Positions 1 through 7,444 of a stretch of DNA of 26,642 nucleotides are shown here, piece after piece. Made by a program: the position numbers and the translations under genes. Position 1 is the first letter of the stretch. Every line of letters starts with the position of its first letter. This stretch comes from BNWE01 sp964369545 (GTDB lineage Bacteria; Pseudomonadota; Alphaproteobacteria; UBA3830): the NCBI GenBank assembly GCA_964369545.1, contig CAYJFA010000009.1, positions 1 through 26,642 of the forward strand, in the 5' to 3' direction. Below the pieces are notes generated by a model that had not been told where the DNA came from, ran no database searches, and saw only the letters and a program-made list of their open reading frames with translations.

Positions 1-1
1 A

Positions 2-901
2 ATTCTTTTAATGAATATTTTTATTGGATCAACGAATTTTAGTGATATAAGGTATGCTCTTTCATATCATCAACCTACAGTATCTTATCTTATATTAATA
101 ATGGTATTTACAACTTTTTCTCTAAAGTTTGGCGCTTTTTTACTACATTTCGGAGTAGTGGATCTTTTTAAAAATGAATTACAAGATATCGCAGCAATAT
201 TTGATATCGCAAGAATAAGTATTATTATCGTATTTTATAGAATAATGAATATAGTATTTTTCTATATCGATATATCTCATATCCTATTGCTAATAGCTTG
301 TATTTCCTTGATTTTTGGAAGTATACTAATTGCATCTCAAAACAATATTAAAAAAATCATAGCTTATTTTATAATATATAACAGTGGTATAGTATTTTTA
401 GCTTCTTCTTGCAAAAATCAAGAGTCATTAAATAGCATAATATATTTCATAATTTCAGAAATGATATCTATACTTGGAATTTTTATTATCCTCACTAATA
501 TAAGAAAAAATAAAAATCAAAAAATAGAAAATATCAATGACTTAAATGGAATATCATCATGGAATTCACCATTAAGCATATCTTTTTCGGTTCTATTTTT
601 ATCCTTATTTGGAATTGCCCCTTTCATTGGATTTTGGAGTAAGTTTTCCATATGCCTTTCATTACTTGCTAAAGATATTATTTTCCCATTGGTAATATAT
701 ATTATATCTTTCACTATAAATTTAATTTGTTTTGGAAAAATAATAAATGCGATTTGGTTCAAAGATTCCCAAGATGAAGTGTATTTTATAATTTTAAATG
801 AAAATATATCGAAAATTATATGTTTTTTGGCTTTTCTTACAATCGCATCTATTCCTATCGTTCATAAATTAGTATATTTTATGAGAATGGAAATATACTG
901 A
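2..901 (+). CDS. nuoN: NADH-quinone oxidoreductase subunit N (complex I), 5' end outside window
   Basis: This is a proton-pumping antiporter-like subunit of respiratory complex I in the inner membrane. The reading frame is open to the left edge, so the gene starts outside the window; the family is about 480 residues and roughly 300 are present. The protein is a chain of hydrophobic helices. Family landmarks are visible: a Lys seven residues before a His in the helix containing LKFGAFLLHF, then SQNNIKKIIAYFIIYNSG (family: QTNIKRLLGYSSISHLG), and GIAPFIGFWSKF near the C-terminus. The loop after the His, normally HxWxPDxYxGAP, has decayed to HFGVVDLFKNEL, and the Lys expected in the following helix aligns with Arg. 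Subunit N is preferred over subunits L and M because of these matches and because birA and rnj follow, as in many alphaproteobacteria. Confidence 0.88.
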   Translation: MLLMNIFIGSTNFSDIRYALSYHQPTVSYLILIMVFTTFSLKFGAFLLHFGVVDLFKNELQDIAAIFDIARISIIIVFYRIMNIVFFYIDISHILLLIACISLIFGSILIASQNNIKKIIAYFIIYNSGIVFLASSCKNQESLNSIIYFIISEMISILGIFIILTNIRKNKNQKIENINDLNGISSWNSPLSISFSVLFLSLFGIAPFIGFWSKFSICLSLLAKDIIFPLVIYIISFTINLICFGKIINAIWFKDSQDEVYFIILNENISKIICFLAFLTIASIPIVHKLVYFMRMEIY

Positions 902-903
902 TA

Positions 904-1728
904 ATGCATCATAGTAATCAAATAAAAATTGAATATGATAACCTAAACGATAAGATTAATTTAGTTTATACGAATATAGCAAATATTATAAATTTTAAAA
1001 CAATAGATAGTACTCATTTGCATGCTATTATGTTAGCTGAAAAAGAGGAACTTGAAGAATGCATTATTGTTTCTGAAAAACAAACCAATGGAATTGGAAG
1101 ATGTGGAAGAAAATGGATATCATCTTCTGGTAATTTATTTGTATCCATACTTAAAAAAACAAATGAAATTTTTATTAAAGATCCCAATGAATTAGGAAGA
1201 CTTTCTCTAACAATTGCTTGTGCAGTTAGAGAAACAATCGCTTATTATATATCTGATTCAAAAAATCTCTGCTTGCATTGGCCAAACGATATATATTATA
1301 AAAATGAAAAGATTAGTGGAATATTAATTTCTATAATTAATGACTATTTGATAATCAGCATAGGCATTAACATAAATTCTGCGCCCAATTTAGAATCTAG
1401 AAAAGCAATTTCTATTAAAGAAATCTTACAAAATAGCAAAATGATTGATGCTTCGAAAATATTAAATATTTTGTTAAAAAATATAGATGTTTGGATTCAA
1501 ACCTTCAAAATGAAAGGTTTTTCTTATATAAAATCATATTGGTTACTGAATATTAATGAAATAAATTGTAAAATAATTATAAAGAATGGCTCCAGCTCTA
1601 TATCCGGTATATTTGTGGATATTGATGAATATGGAAGATTAGTTTTAGAAAAATATGGGAAACATCTGCGCATCTCAAGCGGAGATTTGTTTGTGAATCA
1701 GGAAGGGATAATTATAAAACATGGTTAA
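904..1728 (+). CDS. birA: Biotin--[acetyl-CoA-carboxylase] ligase, no DNA-binding domain
   Basis: This enzyme activates biotin with ATP and attaches it to the carboxyl-carrier protein of acetyl-CoA carboxylase, which fatty-acid synthesis needs. The 274-residue protein has the catalytic core: DST at 35-37, the adenylate-binding loop GIGRCGRKW at 63-71, WPND at 126-129, KISGIL at 136-141 and GININ at 154-158, then a small C-terminal SH3-like domain. There is no N-terminal helix-turn-helix, so it is a ligase only and not a repressor. About 34 residues precede the first motif, slightly more than usual. The ATG lies two bases after the nuoN stop, which implies translational coupling; no strong Shine-Dalgarno is visible. 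The last 8 bases overlap rnj. The pantothenate kinase gene coaX, often found between birA and rnj in this class, is absent. Confidence 0.93.
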   Translation: MHHSNQIKIEYDNLNDKINLVYTNIANIINFKTIDSTHLHAIMLAEKEELEECIIVSEKQTNGIGRCGRKWISSSGNLFVSILKKTNEIFIKDPNELGRLSLTIACAVRETIAYYISDSKNLCLHWPNDIYYKNEKISGILISIINDYLIISIGININSAPNLESRKAISIKEILQNSKMIDASKILNILLKNIDVWIQTFKMKGFSYIKSYWLLNINEINCKIIIKNGSSSISGIFVDIDEYGRLVLEKYGKHLRISSGDLFVNQEGIIIKHG

Positions 1729-3388
1729 AAAGTCTGAAAAGTATAAAATGGCAGGCCTAAATTTCATACCAGTCGGAGGATGTTCTGAAGTCGGAATGAA
1801 TTTATATGCTTATATTTTAAATGACCAATGGATATTGATCGATATGGGAATAGGATTTGATAATTCATTCGGAAGAGAAGTGCTAGTCCCTTCTCAGGAA
1901 ATATTAATAAAAAACAAATCCAAAATTAAAGCGTTATTTATTACGCATTCTCATGAAGATCATATCGGGGCAATTCCTTATATATGGCCAATGATTGAAT
2001 GCCCTGTATATGGGAGGCCATTTGCAATCGAAATGATCCGAGATAAACTGTTTCAATATGGCTTAGAAAAAGACGTTCCTCTTATAAAAGCGTCTACAGG
2101 AACTAAGATATCTATAGGGGATTTTGAAATAGAATTTATTTCTGTCGCGCATTCTACTCCGGAATCTTCTGCTCTTGCTATTACTACTTCAGAAGGGGTG
2201 ATTTTACATACCGGAGATTGGAGATTGGACGATGACCCTGTTCTCGGCGCAAAAACAGATGAAGATACCATAAAAAAATATGCTGAAAATGGTATTTCGA
2301 CTCTCGTATGCGATTCTACAAACGTTTTCAGAGACTTAAAATACGGTTCCGAAAAAGAAGTGCGTGAAAATTTAATAGATATCGTAAAAAAATTTAAGAA
2401 AAACAGAATATTAATTACGTGCTTCGCTTCCAACCTCGCAAGACTAGAAACTTGCTATTTAGCTGCTAAAGAAAGCGGACGACAATTAGTAGTTGCCGGA
2501 AGATCCATTAAAAGAATAGAAAGAATCGCAAAAACTTCAGGATATTTTTCAAAATTACCTGCGTTTTTGGATGAAAAAAAAGCAAACTCCCTTGATCCAT
2601 CGAAAATTCTTATTGTGTGTACTGGCAGCCAAGGAGAACAAAATTCTGCTTTAAGTAAAATAGCATCAGATATTCATAAAAACGTTAAATTACAAAAAGA
2701 TGACGTCATAATATTTTCTTCGCGGGTAATACCAGGAAATGAAAAAGCTGTTATAGATATTCAAAATATCCTTATTGGAAAGGGTATAAAAATAGTAACC
2801 GATATAGATCATGAAATCCATGCCTCGGGCCATCCAAGTAAGGAAGAACTTGAATATCTTTATAAGCTCGTCAAACCTCACTCTCTCATACCCGTACACG
2901 GAGAGACAGTTCAATTATATAAACATGCTGAAATAGCAAGAGAATATGGGATTAAAAATATTGTTATTCCGCAAGATGGCAGTCTAATAAAATTATCGGA
3001 TGGACATCCTAAAATCATAGATAAACTGGAAACTGGTATACTTGCTGTTGATGGTAATAAACTAATTCCTCTTGATGGAGTTGTATATAGACAAAGGAAA
3101 TTACTTGCATCTAATGGTATTGTAAGTGCTCTAGTGAAAGCAAGCAGAGGATCTGTAAAATTAGTAGATATGATGTGTTTTGGTATATTCGAAGAATCTG
3201 AAAAAACGGAAATATCAGATATTCGTGATGATATCGCATCTGAAATCAAGGTTTCTTTAGAAGGACTTTATAAAAGAAATATACATAGTACAGAGATACG
3301 ATTAGCGGTAGAAAAAATCATAAAAACTATTTTCGTTGATACCAGAGGTAAAAAACCAATTGTCTTTGTGCACGTTATGATTGATTGA
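1721..3388 (+). CDS. rnj: Ribonuclease J, beta-CASP metallo-beta-lactamase RNase
   Basis: This is a zinc-dependent endo- and 5'-3' exoribonuclease used in rRNA maturation and mRNA turnover. The 555-residue length is typical. Metallo-beta-lactamase motifs are intact: HSHEDH at 76-81, His144 in VAHSTPES, HTGDWRLD at 163-170, and Asp198 in CDSTN. Beta-CASP signatures follow: HASGHPSKEEL around 367-376 and PVHGE at 391-395. A C-terminal domain follows. It starts inside the end of birA in another frame, so the two genes are probably co-translated; a GGAAGGGA stretch about 14 bases upstream is a distant ribosome-binding site. An ATG at codon 10 is an alternative start but has no better site. RNase J with a directly upstream birA is common in alphaproteobacteria. 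Confidence 0.96.
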   Translation: MVKKSEKYKMAGLNFIPVGGCSEVGMNLYAYILNDQWILIDMGIGFDNSFGREVLVPSQEILIKNKSKIKALFITHSHEDHIGAIPYIWPMIECPVYGRPFAIEMIRDKLFQYGLEKDVPLIKASTGTKISIGDFEIEFISVAHSTPESSALAITTSEGVILHTGDWRLDDDPVLGAKTDEDTIKKYAENGISTLVCDSTNVFRDLKYGSEKEVRENLIDIVKKFKKNRILITCFASNLARLETCYLAAKESGRQLVVAGRSIKRIERIAKTSGYFSKLPAFLDEKKANSLDPSKILIVCTGSQGEQNSALSKIASDIHKNVKLQKDDVIIFSSRVIPGNEKAVIDIQNILIGKGIKIVTDIDHEIHASGHPSKEELEYLYKLVKPHSLIPVHGETVQLYKHAEIAREYGIKNIVIPQDGSLIKLSDGHPKIIDKLETGILAVDGNKLIPLDGVVYRQRKLLASNGIVSALVKASRGSVKLVDMMCFGIFEESEKTEISDIRDDIASEIKVSLEGLYKRNIHSTEIRLAVEKIIKTIFVDTRGKKPIVFVHVMID

Positions 3389-3418
3389 TTTTAAGTTTAT
3401 AAAATTCTTAATATGCTA

Positions 3419-3447
3419 TTGGAAAATTTGATTGAACAACGTAGAAT
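3419..3447 (+). promoter_or_regulatory. Predicted sigma-70 promoter of efp
   Basis: A -35-like TTGGAA (3419-3424) and a -10-like TAGAAT (3442-3447) are separated by exactly 17 bases, placing transcription start near 3454, about 22 bases before the efp ATG. No other gene start lies downstream before efp. An 8-base inverted repeat flanks the -10 box. The promoter is predicted from sequence only. Confidence 0.5.
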
Positions 3448-3460
3448 ATTTTTTGTTCAA
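3432..3460. repeat. Perfect 8-bp inverted repeat across the efp promoter
   Basis: TTGAACAA (3432-3439) and its exact reverse complement TTGTTCAA (3453-3460) are separated by 13 bases. The arms bracket the predicted -10 box and start point and end 15 bases before the efp ATG. This suits a dimeric-regulator operator. As RNA it would be only a weak, AT-rich hairpin with no following U-run, so a terminator is unlikely. Confidence 0.5.
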
Positions 3461-3475
3461 AATAGTCGGTGATTT

Positions 3476-4039
3476 ATGAAAATCGGAGCAAACGAATTAC
3501 GAAATGGAATGTTTATAGAACATCATGGAAAGTTATGGACTGTATGCAAAACTCAGCATGTTAAACCGGGAAAAGGCGGAGCATTTGTTCAAACAGAAAT
3601 GAAAGAAATAAAATCAGGAACAAAATTAAATGAAAGATTTCGATCTGATGAAAACTTAGAAAAGGTCCGTCTAGATGAAGAAAAATGTCAGCTTTTGTTT
3701 AAAGATGATGAAAACTTCACTTTTATGAATATGAGTACTTTTGACCAGATACAAATCAACAAAGAACTTGTTGGAGACAGTGCATGTTATCTACAGGATA
3801 ATATGATCGTAAAAATTTCTTTGTATGAAGGAGAAGTTATAGGAGTAATTCTTCCAGATACAGTCATAATGGAAGTTGTAGAAGCAGACGCTGTTATGAA
3901 AGCTCAGACAGCAGCTTCATCTTATAAACCAGCGATTCTGGAAAACGGATTGCGGATTTTAGTTCCTCCACATATTGAGGCTGGGACTAAAATTGTTGTC
4001 AATACTTCAGATTCAACATATGTTGAAAGGGCGAAATAA
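3476..4039 (+). CDS. efp: Translation elongation factor P
   Basis: EF-P binds the ribosome between the P and E sites and relieves stalling at consecutive prolines. The 187-residue length is standard. The N-terminal KOW-like domain begins MKIGANELRNGMFI, and the loop carrying the functional lysine reads KPGKGGAF, with Lys33 at the position that EpmA beta-lysylates in enterobacteria; whether it is modified here cannot be seen. The OB domains follow, ending with the usual motif VPPHIEAGTKIVVNTSDSTYVERAK. The Shine-Dalgarno is weak (GGTGA, close to the ATG). The gene has its own predicted promoter and palindromic leader, and is followed after 28 bases by tRNA-Leu, so read-through into the tRNA and the RNase D gene is plausible. 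Confidence 0.97.
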   Translation: MKIGANELRNGMFIEHHGKLWTVCKTQHVKPGKGGAFVQTEMKEIKSGTKLNERFRSDENLEKVRLDEEKCQLLFKDDENFTFMNMSTFDQIQINKELVGDSACYLQDNMIVKISLYEGEVIGVILPDTVIMEVVEADAVMKAQTAASSYKPAILENGLRILVPPHIEAGTKIVVNTSDSTYVERAK

Positions 4040-4067
4040 TAACTTCTATCTTTCTTTATGATTTTAT

Positions 4068-4154
4068 GCCCAAATGGCGGAATTGGTAGACGCGCTAGGT
4101 TCAGGTCCTAGTCCATGCAAATGGGTGGAAGTTCGAGTCTTCTTTTGGGCACCA
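4068..4154 (+). tRNA. tRNA-Leu (anticodon CAG)
   Basis: The cloverleaf folds fully. The acceptor stem GCCCAAA (4068-4074) pairs with TTTGGGC (4144-4150). The D arm contains AATTGGTAGACGC. The anticodon stem CTAGG/CCTAG (4095-4099/4107-4111) encloses loop TTCAGGT with anticodon CAG at 4102-4104. A long class II variable arm follows (CCAT/ATGG), and the T arm is GGAAG-TTCGAGT-CTTCT. Discriminator A4151 and CCA (4152-4154) are genome-encoded. It reads CUG. The gene sits 28 bases after efp and 17 bases before the RNase D start codon. Confidence 0.97.
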
Positions 4155-4171
4155 ATTTCTTTGGAGTATTT

Positions 4172-4780
4172 ATGAATATATATATAAATGATTTACCTTC
4201 TGATTTAAAATTCAAAGATAGTGTCGCTATCGATACAGAGACCATGGGACTGGTTTTAAAAAGAGATAGATTATGTCTTGTGCAGATTTGTTCCTCAGAT
4301 GGTTACGTTCATATGGTACAGATTAAGCAAGGATGCCAAGATAAAGCTGAGAACTTAAAAAAACTCTTAACTGATAACTCTATTTTAAAAATATTTCATT
4401 ACGCACGATTTGACGTTTCTATATTAAATTATACTTTCGATATTCAAGTTAATCCAATATACTGCACAAAAATTGCCTCAAAACTATCAAGAACTTTTAC
4501 AGATAAACATGGATTGAAAAATTTGTGTAAAGATTTATTGGATATAGAAATATCAAAACATGAGCAAACATCAGATTGGGGAAAAGAAGAGCTTTCTGCA
4601 GAACAACTCAAATATGCTGCCGGAGATGTCTTGTATCTTCACAAATTAAAATTCAAACTTGATGAGATTTTAATAAGAGAAAATAAAATACATATAGCAC
4701 AGAAGTGTTTTGATGTAGTAAGTACAGTTTCCGCGCTACAATTGCTTAACATATCTCCAGAAGAACTGTTTCAGCATTAA
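4172..4780 (+). CDS. rnd: Short RNase D-type 3'-5' exonuclease (DEDDy)
   Basis: RNase D trims the 3' ends of tRNA precursors and other small RNAs. The 202-residue protein is essentially only the exonuclease domain; the HRDC domains of long RNase D such as the E. coli enzyme are missing, as is common in alphaproteobacteria. Exo I is AIDTETMGL with acidic pair Asp and Glu, Exo II is FHYARFDVSIL with Asp, and Exo III is YAAGDVLYLHKL, giving Tyr and Asp for a DEDDy enzyme. The ATG at 4172 is chosen because GGAG lies 5 bases upstream; the frame continues open into the tRNA gene, but a start there would overlap the tRNA. Its place directly behind a tRNA gene fits its tRNA-processing role. A terminator follows the stop. 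Confidence 0.9.
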   Translation: MNIYINDLPSDLKFKDSVAIDTETMGLVLKRDRLCLVQICSSDGYVHMVQIKQGCQDKAENLKKLLTDNSILKIFHYARFDVSILNYTFDIQVNPIYCTKIASKLSRTFTDKHGLKNLCKDLLDIEISKHEQTSDWGKEELSAEQLKYAAGDVLYLHKLKFKLDEILIRENKIHIAQKCFDVVSTVSALQLLNISPEELFQH

Positions 4781-4806
4781 AAATGCATAATTTTATCAAT
4801 AAAAAA

Positions 4807-4827
4807 CCCGCGCTTTAAAAACGCGGG
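4807..4827. terminator. Bidirectional rho-independent terminator between rnd and pal
   Basis: A GC-rich stem CCCGCG (4807-4812) / CGCGGG (4822-4827) closes a 9-base loop. A T-rich run follows on the plus strand (4829-4840), and a run of A before it gives TTTTTT after the stem on the minus strand. It lies between the convergent ends of rnd and pal, so it can stop transcription from both sides. Confidence 0.9.
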
Positions 4828-4860
4828 ATTATTATTTTTTATAAAGGAAATACTTGCAAA

Positions 4861-5340
4861 TTATTCAATAACAGAAATCGCTACGCGATTCATTTTATGA
4901 ATTTCTTCTGCAGATCCTTGAACAGCAATTGGGCGATCTTTTCCGTAAGAAATAGTTCTTATTCTATCGCCGGAAATACCGTGATTTGTTAAAAATCTTG
5001 CTGCCGCATCAGCTCTACGCTCTCCAAGACCAAGGTTGTATTCGCGTGTTCCACGTTCATCGCAATGCCCTTCAATCAACAATTTTTTTGAAGGATGCTT
5101 CTTAAGCCATTCTGCCTGACGAGAAAGAGTGGCATCTGATTCTTGAGACACCGATGAAGAATCATACGCAAAAAATGCTCTATCTCCAGCATTTGCTATA
5201 AAATCAGCTGCGGCACCACGCAATGCTTCGTCTTCTACAATAACTCCATCTCCACCAACGCAGACATCTTTACTGCTTTCACAAGCTGCTAAACACATAA
5301 GACAAGCAAGAGAAATAAGACCCTTAGCTATTTTTTCCAT
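4861..5340 (-). CDS. pal: Peptidoglycan-associated lipoprotein Pal
   Basis: Pal anchors the outer membrane to peptidoglycan and is the outer-membrane end of the Tol-Pal system. The 159-residue precursor has a lipoprotein signal with lipobox LAAC, so Cys20 would be lipidated. The OmpA-like domain shows the diaminopimelate-binding motif IEGHCDERGTREYNLGLGERR and the FAYDSSSVS strand. The last motif, HKMNRVAISVI, differs from the usual NRR form. A clear Shine-Dalgarno (GAGGAG) stands 8 bases before the ATG. Pal is usually next to tolB; here tolB is about 9 kb away in another operon, and pal instead follows a TPR lipoprotein gene after a 175-base gap, so it may have its own promoter. That gap holds a TATAAT on the minus strand (5410-5415) but no convincing -35. 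Confidence 0.97.
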   Translation of the reverse strand: MEKIAKGLISLACLMCLAACESSKDVCVGGDGVIVEDEALRGAAADFIANAGDRAFFAYDSSSVSQESDATLSRQAEWLKKHPSKKLLIEGHCDERGTREYNLGLGERRADAAARFLTNHGISGDRIRTISYGKDRPIAVQGSAEEIHKMNRVAISVIE

Positions 5341-5367
5341 TTCCAGTTCTCCTCAAATTATCAATCG

Positions 5368-5387
5368 ATACGAAAACAATATCGTAT
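5368..5387. repeat. Inverted repeat in the pal leader
   Basis: ATACGA (5368-5373) and TCGTAT (5382-5387) form a 6-bp perfect inverted repeat with an 8-base loop, ending 27 bases upstream of the pal ATG and just upstream of its Shine-Dalgarno. It could be a small leader hairpin or an operator. The 175-base gap between pal and the TPR gene shows nothing else firm. Confidence 0.3.
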
Positions 5388-5515
5388 TCAAATATACAAC
5401 ATAACTACTATTATAATGAGATATTGACAATCATATTACTAATATAATTAAATTTTTAACAAAAGTGACATTTAATCCACAGTATTTTTACAAAAGCCAT
5501 TTTCGCTGGTGATTT

Positions 5516-6277
5516 TTATATTTTCTGTTTTTCCGGCTGTGCTTGCCTAGATGCTAATAAATCTTCTAAGTATGAGACCTTTTCTTCTAGTTCCTCACCC
5601 TCAAAATCTTGAGCATATATTGTTTTAGCTTTTTGAATATTACCAGATAAGCCATATGCTAATGCTAAATTACTGCGATATGTAACGTTTGCTTCAGGTA
5701 ATGAACAGGAATTTTCTAGATAAAAAATGGCCTCCCTATATCTTTCACACAACAATAACGATAATCCCATATTGTTATAAGCATCTATGTATGTAGGGTC
5801 CATAGTTATTACCTGTTTATACATACTCTGTGCCTTTTTATGATCCCCAGATTCATCATAAATCGCACCGAGAGCATTTATTGAATCAACAGATTTACTA
5901 CTCAAAAATTGTTTTTCTGCCCCTTTTGAATCTCCTGATAAAAGCAATATTTTTCCTCTCAGATACGAGGAGTATTTTTTATCACACTCCTTCCCTTCTG
6001 CTTTTTTAATATATTCTACTGCCGCATCTAACAAATTGGTGTCAATATAAGCTTCGGCCAGTCCAAGATATGCCTCAGCATTATTATGATCTATTTCTAA
6101 CGCTTTATTATAGAAACTTATAGCTGCTTCTGGATTTCCTGTTTTCCGTGCTTTTTTGGCTATTCTTATCATAGAAGACGCAGAAGAAGAATTGCTATAT
6201 CCTCTGCCACTTTCTTTGTTTGAACAAGCAGCAAGCATAAGTAATGCACCTAGATAAATGTAATGTTTTTTCTTCAA
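5516..6277 (-). CDS. TPR-repeat lipoprotein, TadD-like
   Basis: This is a 253-residue predicted lipoprotein: signal MKKKHYIYLGALLMLAAC with Cys18 as the lipidated residue, then a short Ser-rich linker and about five tetratricopeptide repeats (from about residue 40), such as AISFYNKALEIDHNNAEAYLGL and AQSMYKQVITMDPTYIDAYNNMG. The C-terminal part (NNMGLSLLL, then SNLALAYGLSGNIQKA) resembles TadD of the Flp/Tad pilus system more than CpoB/YbgF, the usual TPR partner of Pal. No other tad gene is present. The start is a TTG with a near-perfect AGGAGG five bases upstream. It lies 18 bases after the acyltransferase gene and upstream of pal. It probably works as a protein-protein scaffold at the inner face of the outer membrane; the exact role is unknown. 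Confidence 0.8.
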   Translation of the reverse strand: MKKKHYIYLGALLMLAACSNKESGRGYSNSSSASSMIRIAKKARKTGNPEAAISFYNKALEIDHNNAEAYLGLAEAYIDTNLLDAAVEYIKKAEGKECDKKYSSYLRGKILLLSGDSKGAEKQFLSSKSVDSINALGAIYDESGDHKKAQSMYKQVITMDPTYIDAYNNMGLSLLLCERYREAIFYLENSCSLPEANVTYRSNLALAYGLSGNIQKAKTIYAQDFEGEELEEKVSYLEDLLASRQAQPEKQKI

Positions 6278-6288
6278 TCCAACCTCCT
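6275..6288 (-). promoter_or_regulatory. Strong Shine-Dalgarno fixing a TTG start for the TPR lipoprotein
   Basis: AGGAGG (minus strand, 6288-6283) is followed by 5 bases and then TTG (6277-6275). The lipoprotein signal starts immediately after, and no in-frame ATG gives a better N-terminus. The TTG start is therefore well supported. Confidence 0.8.
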
Positions 6289-6295
6289 ACATATA

Positions 6296-7432
6296 CTACT
6301 TTCTACCAAATACTCTAAATGGTTTTTCAATAAATCTGTAAACAATTTCTGTAACAATAAATAAAACAACAAAAAATATTATAAGTTGATATACAAAAAA
6401 TTCATATTCTGAAAATGAATCTTTAGGGAAATATATGGAATTTGTATATAAAACCACGTAATTAGCAAGAGATAATTGAACCGCATAAAAAGAATATGAT
6501 CTACTTCCAAGAAAATCAAGAACTTTTCCGAATACTGGAAAATTAAAACTATCTTTTACAAAAGCAGCAAATACAACGACAAAAATAGAAGCAATTATCG
6601 GAACCATTTTACTGAAAAATGTATTTTCTATGGCATTTGGATAATACCAAATTATCATTACAAGAACAGCCGTAATAATTTTAGCATAAAACTTACTTAC
6701 ATTTTTGCCAATATCCGCAGTGTATAAAAACGCAAAGAACGACCCAAGAAATAATGCGGCTACATTCGTATAAATGAGATAGTATTTTATCCCAATAAAT
6801 CCAGCAGCTAATGGCTGAATTATAAATAAAAACAGACATCCACAAAATAAAGACATAATAGATCTATCGTTATTATTTTTACAAAGCAACAGCATCAATG
6901 GCCACAAAAGATAAAATTGTGCTTCGACAGCAAGAGTCCAAAATGGTCCAATTCCTGATGATTGAACTTTATATTCAATCGCATTACTTTGAAAAACATC
7001 CAATGAATTGTTAAAAACTCCAAAAAAGATTTCTGCTGGAACGCGAAAAAAAGCCAGCATCCAATTTGAATTTTTTTCTGAAATTTCAAAAAATATTCCA
7101 ACCAGAACAAAGACGAAAAACACCGCAGGAAATATTCTAAAAAATCTCTTTTTATAAAAAGAAAATAAAGTTGATCTAAATGCCATTAACCTTTCTAAAA
7201 ATGTTTCGCCAGATAGCTCTTTTAATTTATCCCGCAAAGAAAGGGTAACAACAAATCCTGATATGACGAAGAATATTTGTACTCCGCTATCTCCTATAAG
7301 CAAATGATATGGCACAATGTTATATATAAAACGCAGAGGACATATCCAAGCTATATGATGAATAAGTACTATAAAACATGCAAATCCCCTAAGACGCTCT
7401 ATATCATCAAGGAAATTTATTTTAATATTCAT
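6296..7432 (-). CDS. Acyltransferase family 3 (OafA-like) membrane protein
   Basis: This is a multi-spanning inner-membrane acyltransferase of the kind that O-acetylates LPS, capsule or other envelope sugars, taking the acyl group from the cytoplasm. The 378 residues fit the membrane domain alone, without the extra SGNH domain. Family marks are present: Arg15 and His26 with the R-x10-H spacing in RLRGFACFIVLIHH, GVQIFFVISGFVV, the RxxR-type motif in KKRFFRIFP, and FWTLAVEAQFYLLWPL. About ten hydrophobic helices follow one another to the C-terminus, which ends FIEKPFRVFGRK. The start lies 12 bases after the ffh stop, so it is co-transcribed with ffh. The substrate cannot be read from sequence. 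A capsule, exopolysaccharide or LPS modifying role is likely, and horizontal acquisition is possible because ffh is normally followed by rpsP. Confidence 0.9.
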   Translation of the reverse strand: MNIKINFLDDIERLRGFACFIVLIHHIAWICPLRFIYNIVPYHLLIGDSGVQIFFVISGFVVTLSLRDKLKELSGETFLERLMAFRSTLFSFYKKRFFRIFPAVFFVFVLVGIFFEISEKNSNWMLAFFRVPAEIFFGVFNNSLDVFQSNAIEYKVQSSGIGPFWTLAVEAQFYLLWPLMLLLCKNNNDRSIMSLFCGCLFLFIIQPLAAGFIGIKYYLIYTNVAALFLGSFFAFLYTADIGKNVSKFYAKIITAVLVMIIWYYPNAIENTFFSKMVPIIASIFVVVFAAFVKDSFNFPVFGKVLDFLGSRSYSFYAVQLSLANYVVLYTNSIYFPKDSFSEYEFFVYQLIIFFVVLFIVTEIVYRFIEKPFRVFGRK

Positions 7433-7444
7433 TTCATTTTACCT

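Noticed and set aside
4115..4171. An earlier in-frame ATG for the RNase D gene, inside the tRNA-Leu gene
   Set aside because: The added 19 residues are encoded by the tRNA variable and T arms and are unlike the family; the ATG at 4172 has GGAG at the right spacing.
5424..5448. TTGACA and TATAAT on the plus strand in the pal upstream gap
   Set aside because: The spacing is only 13 bases and it would transcribe antisense into the TPR gene; most likely AT-rich chance.
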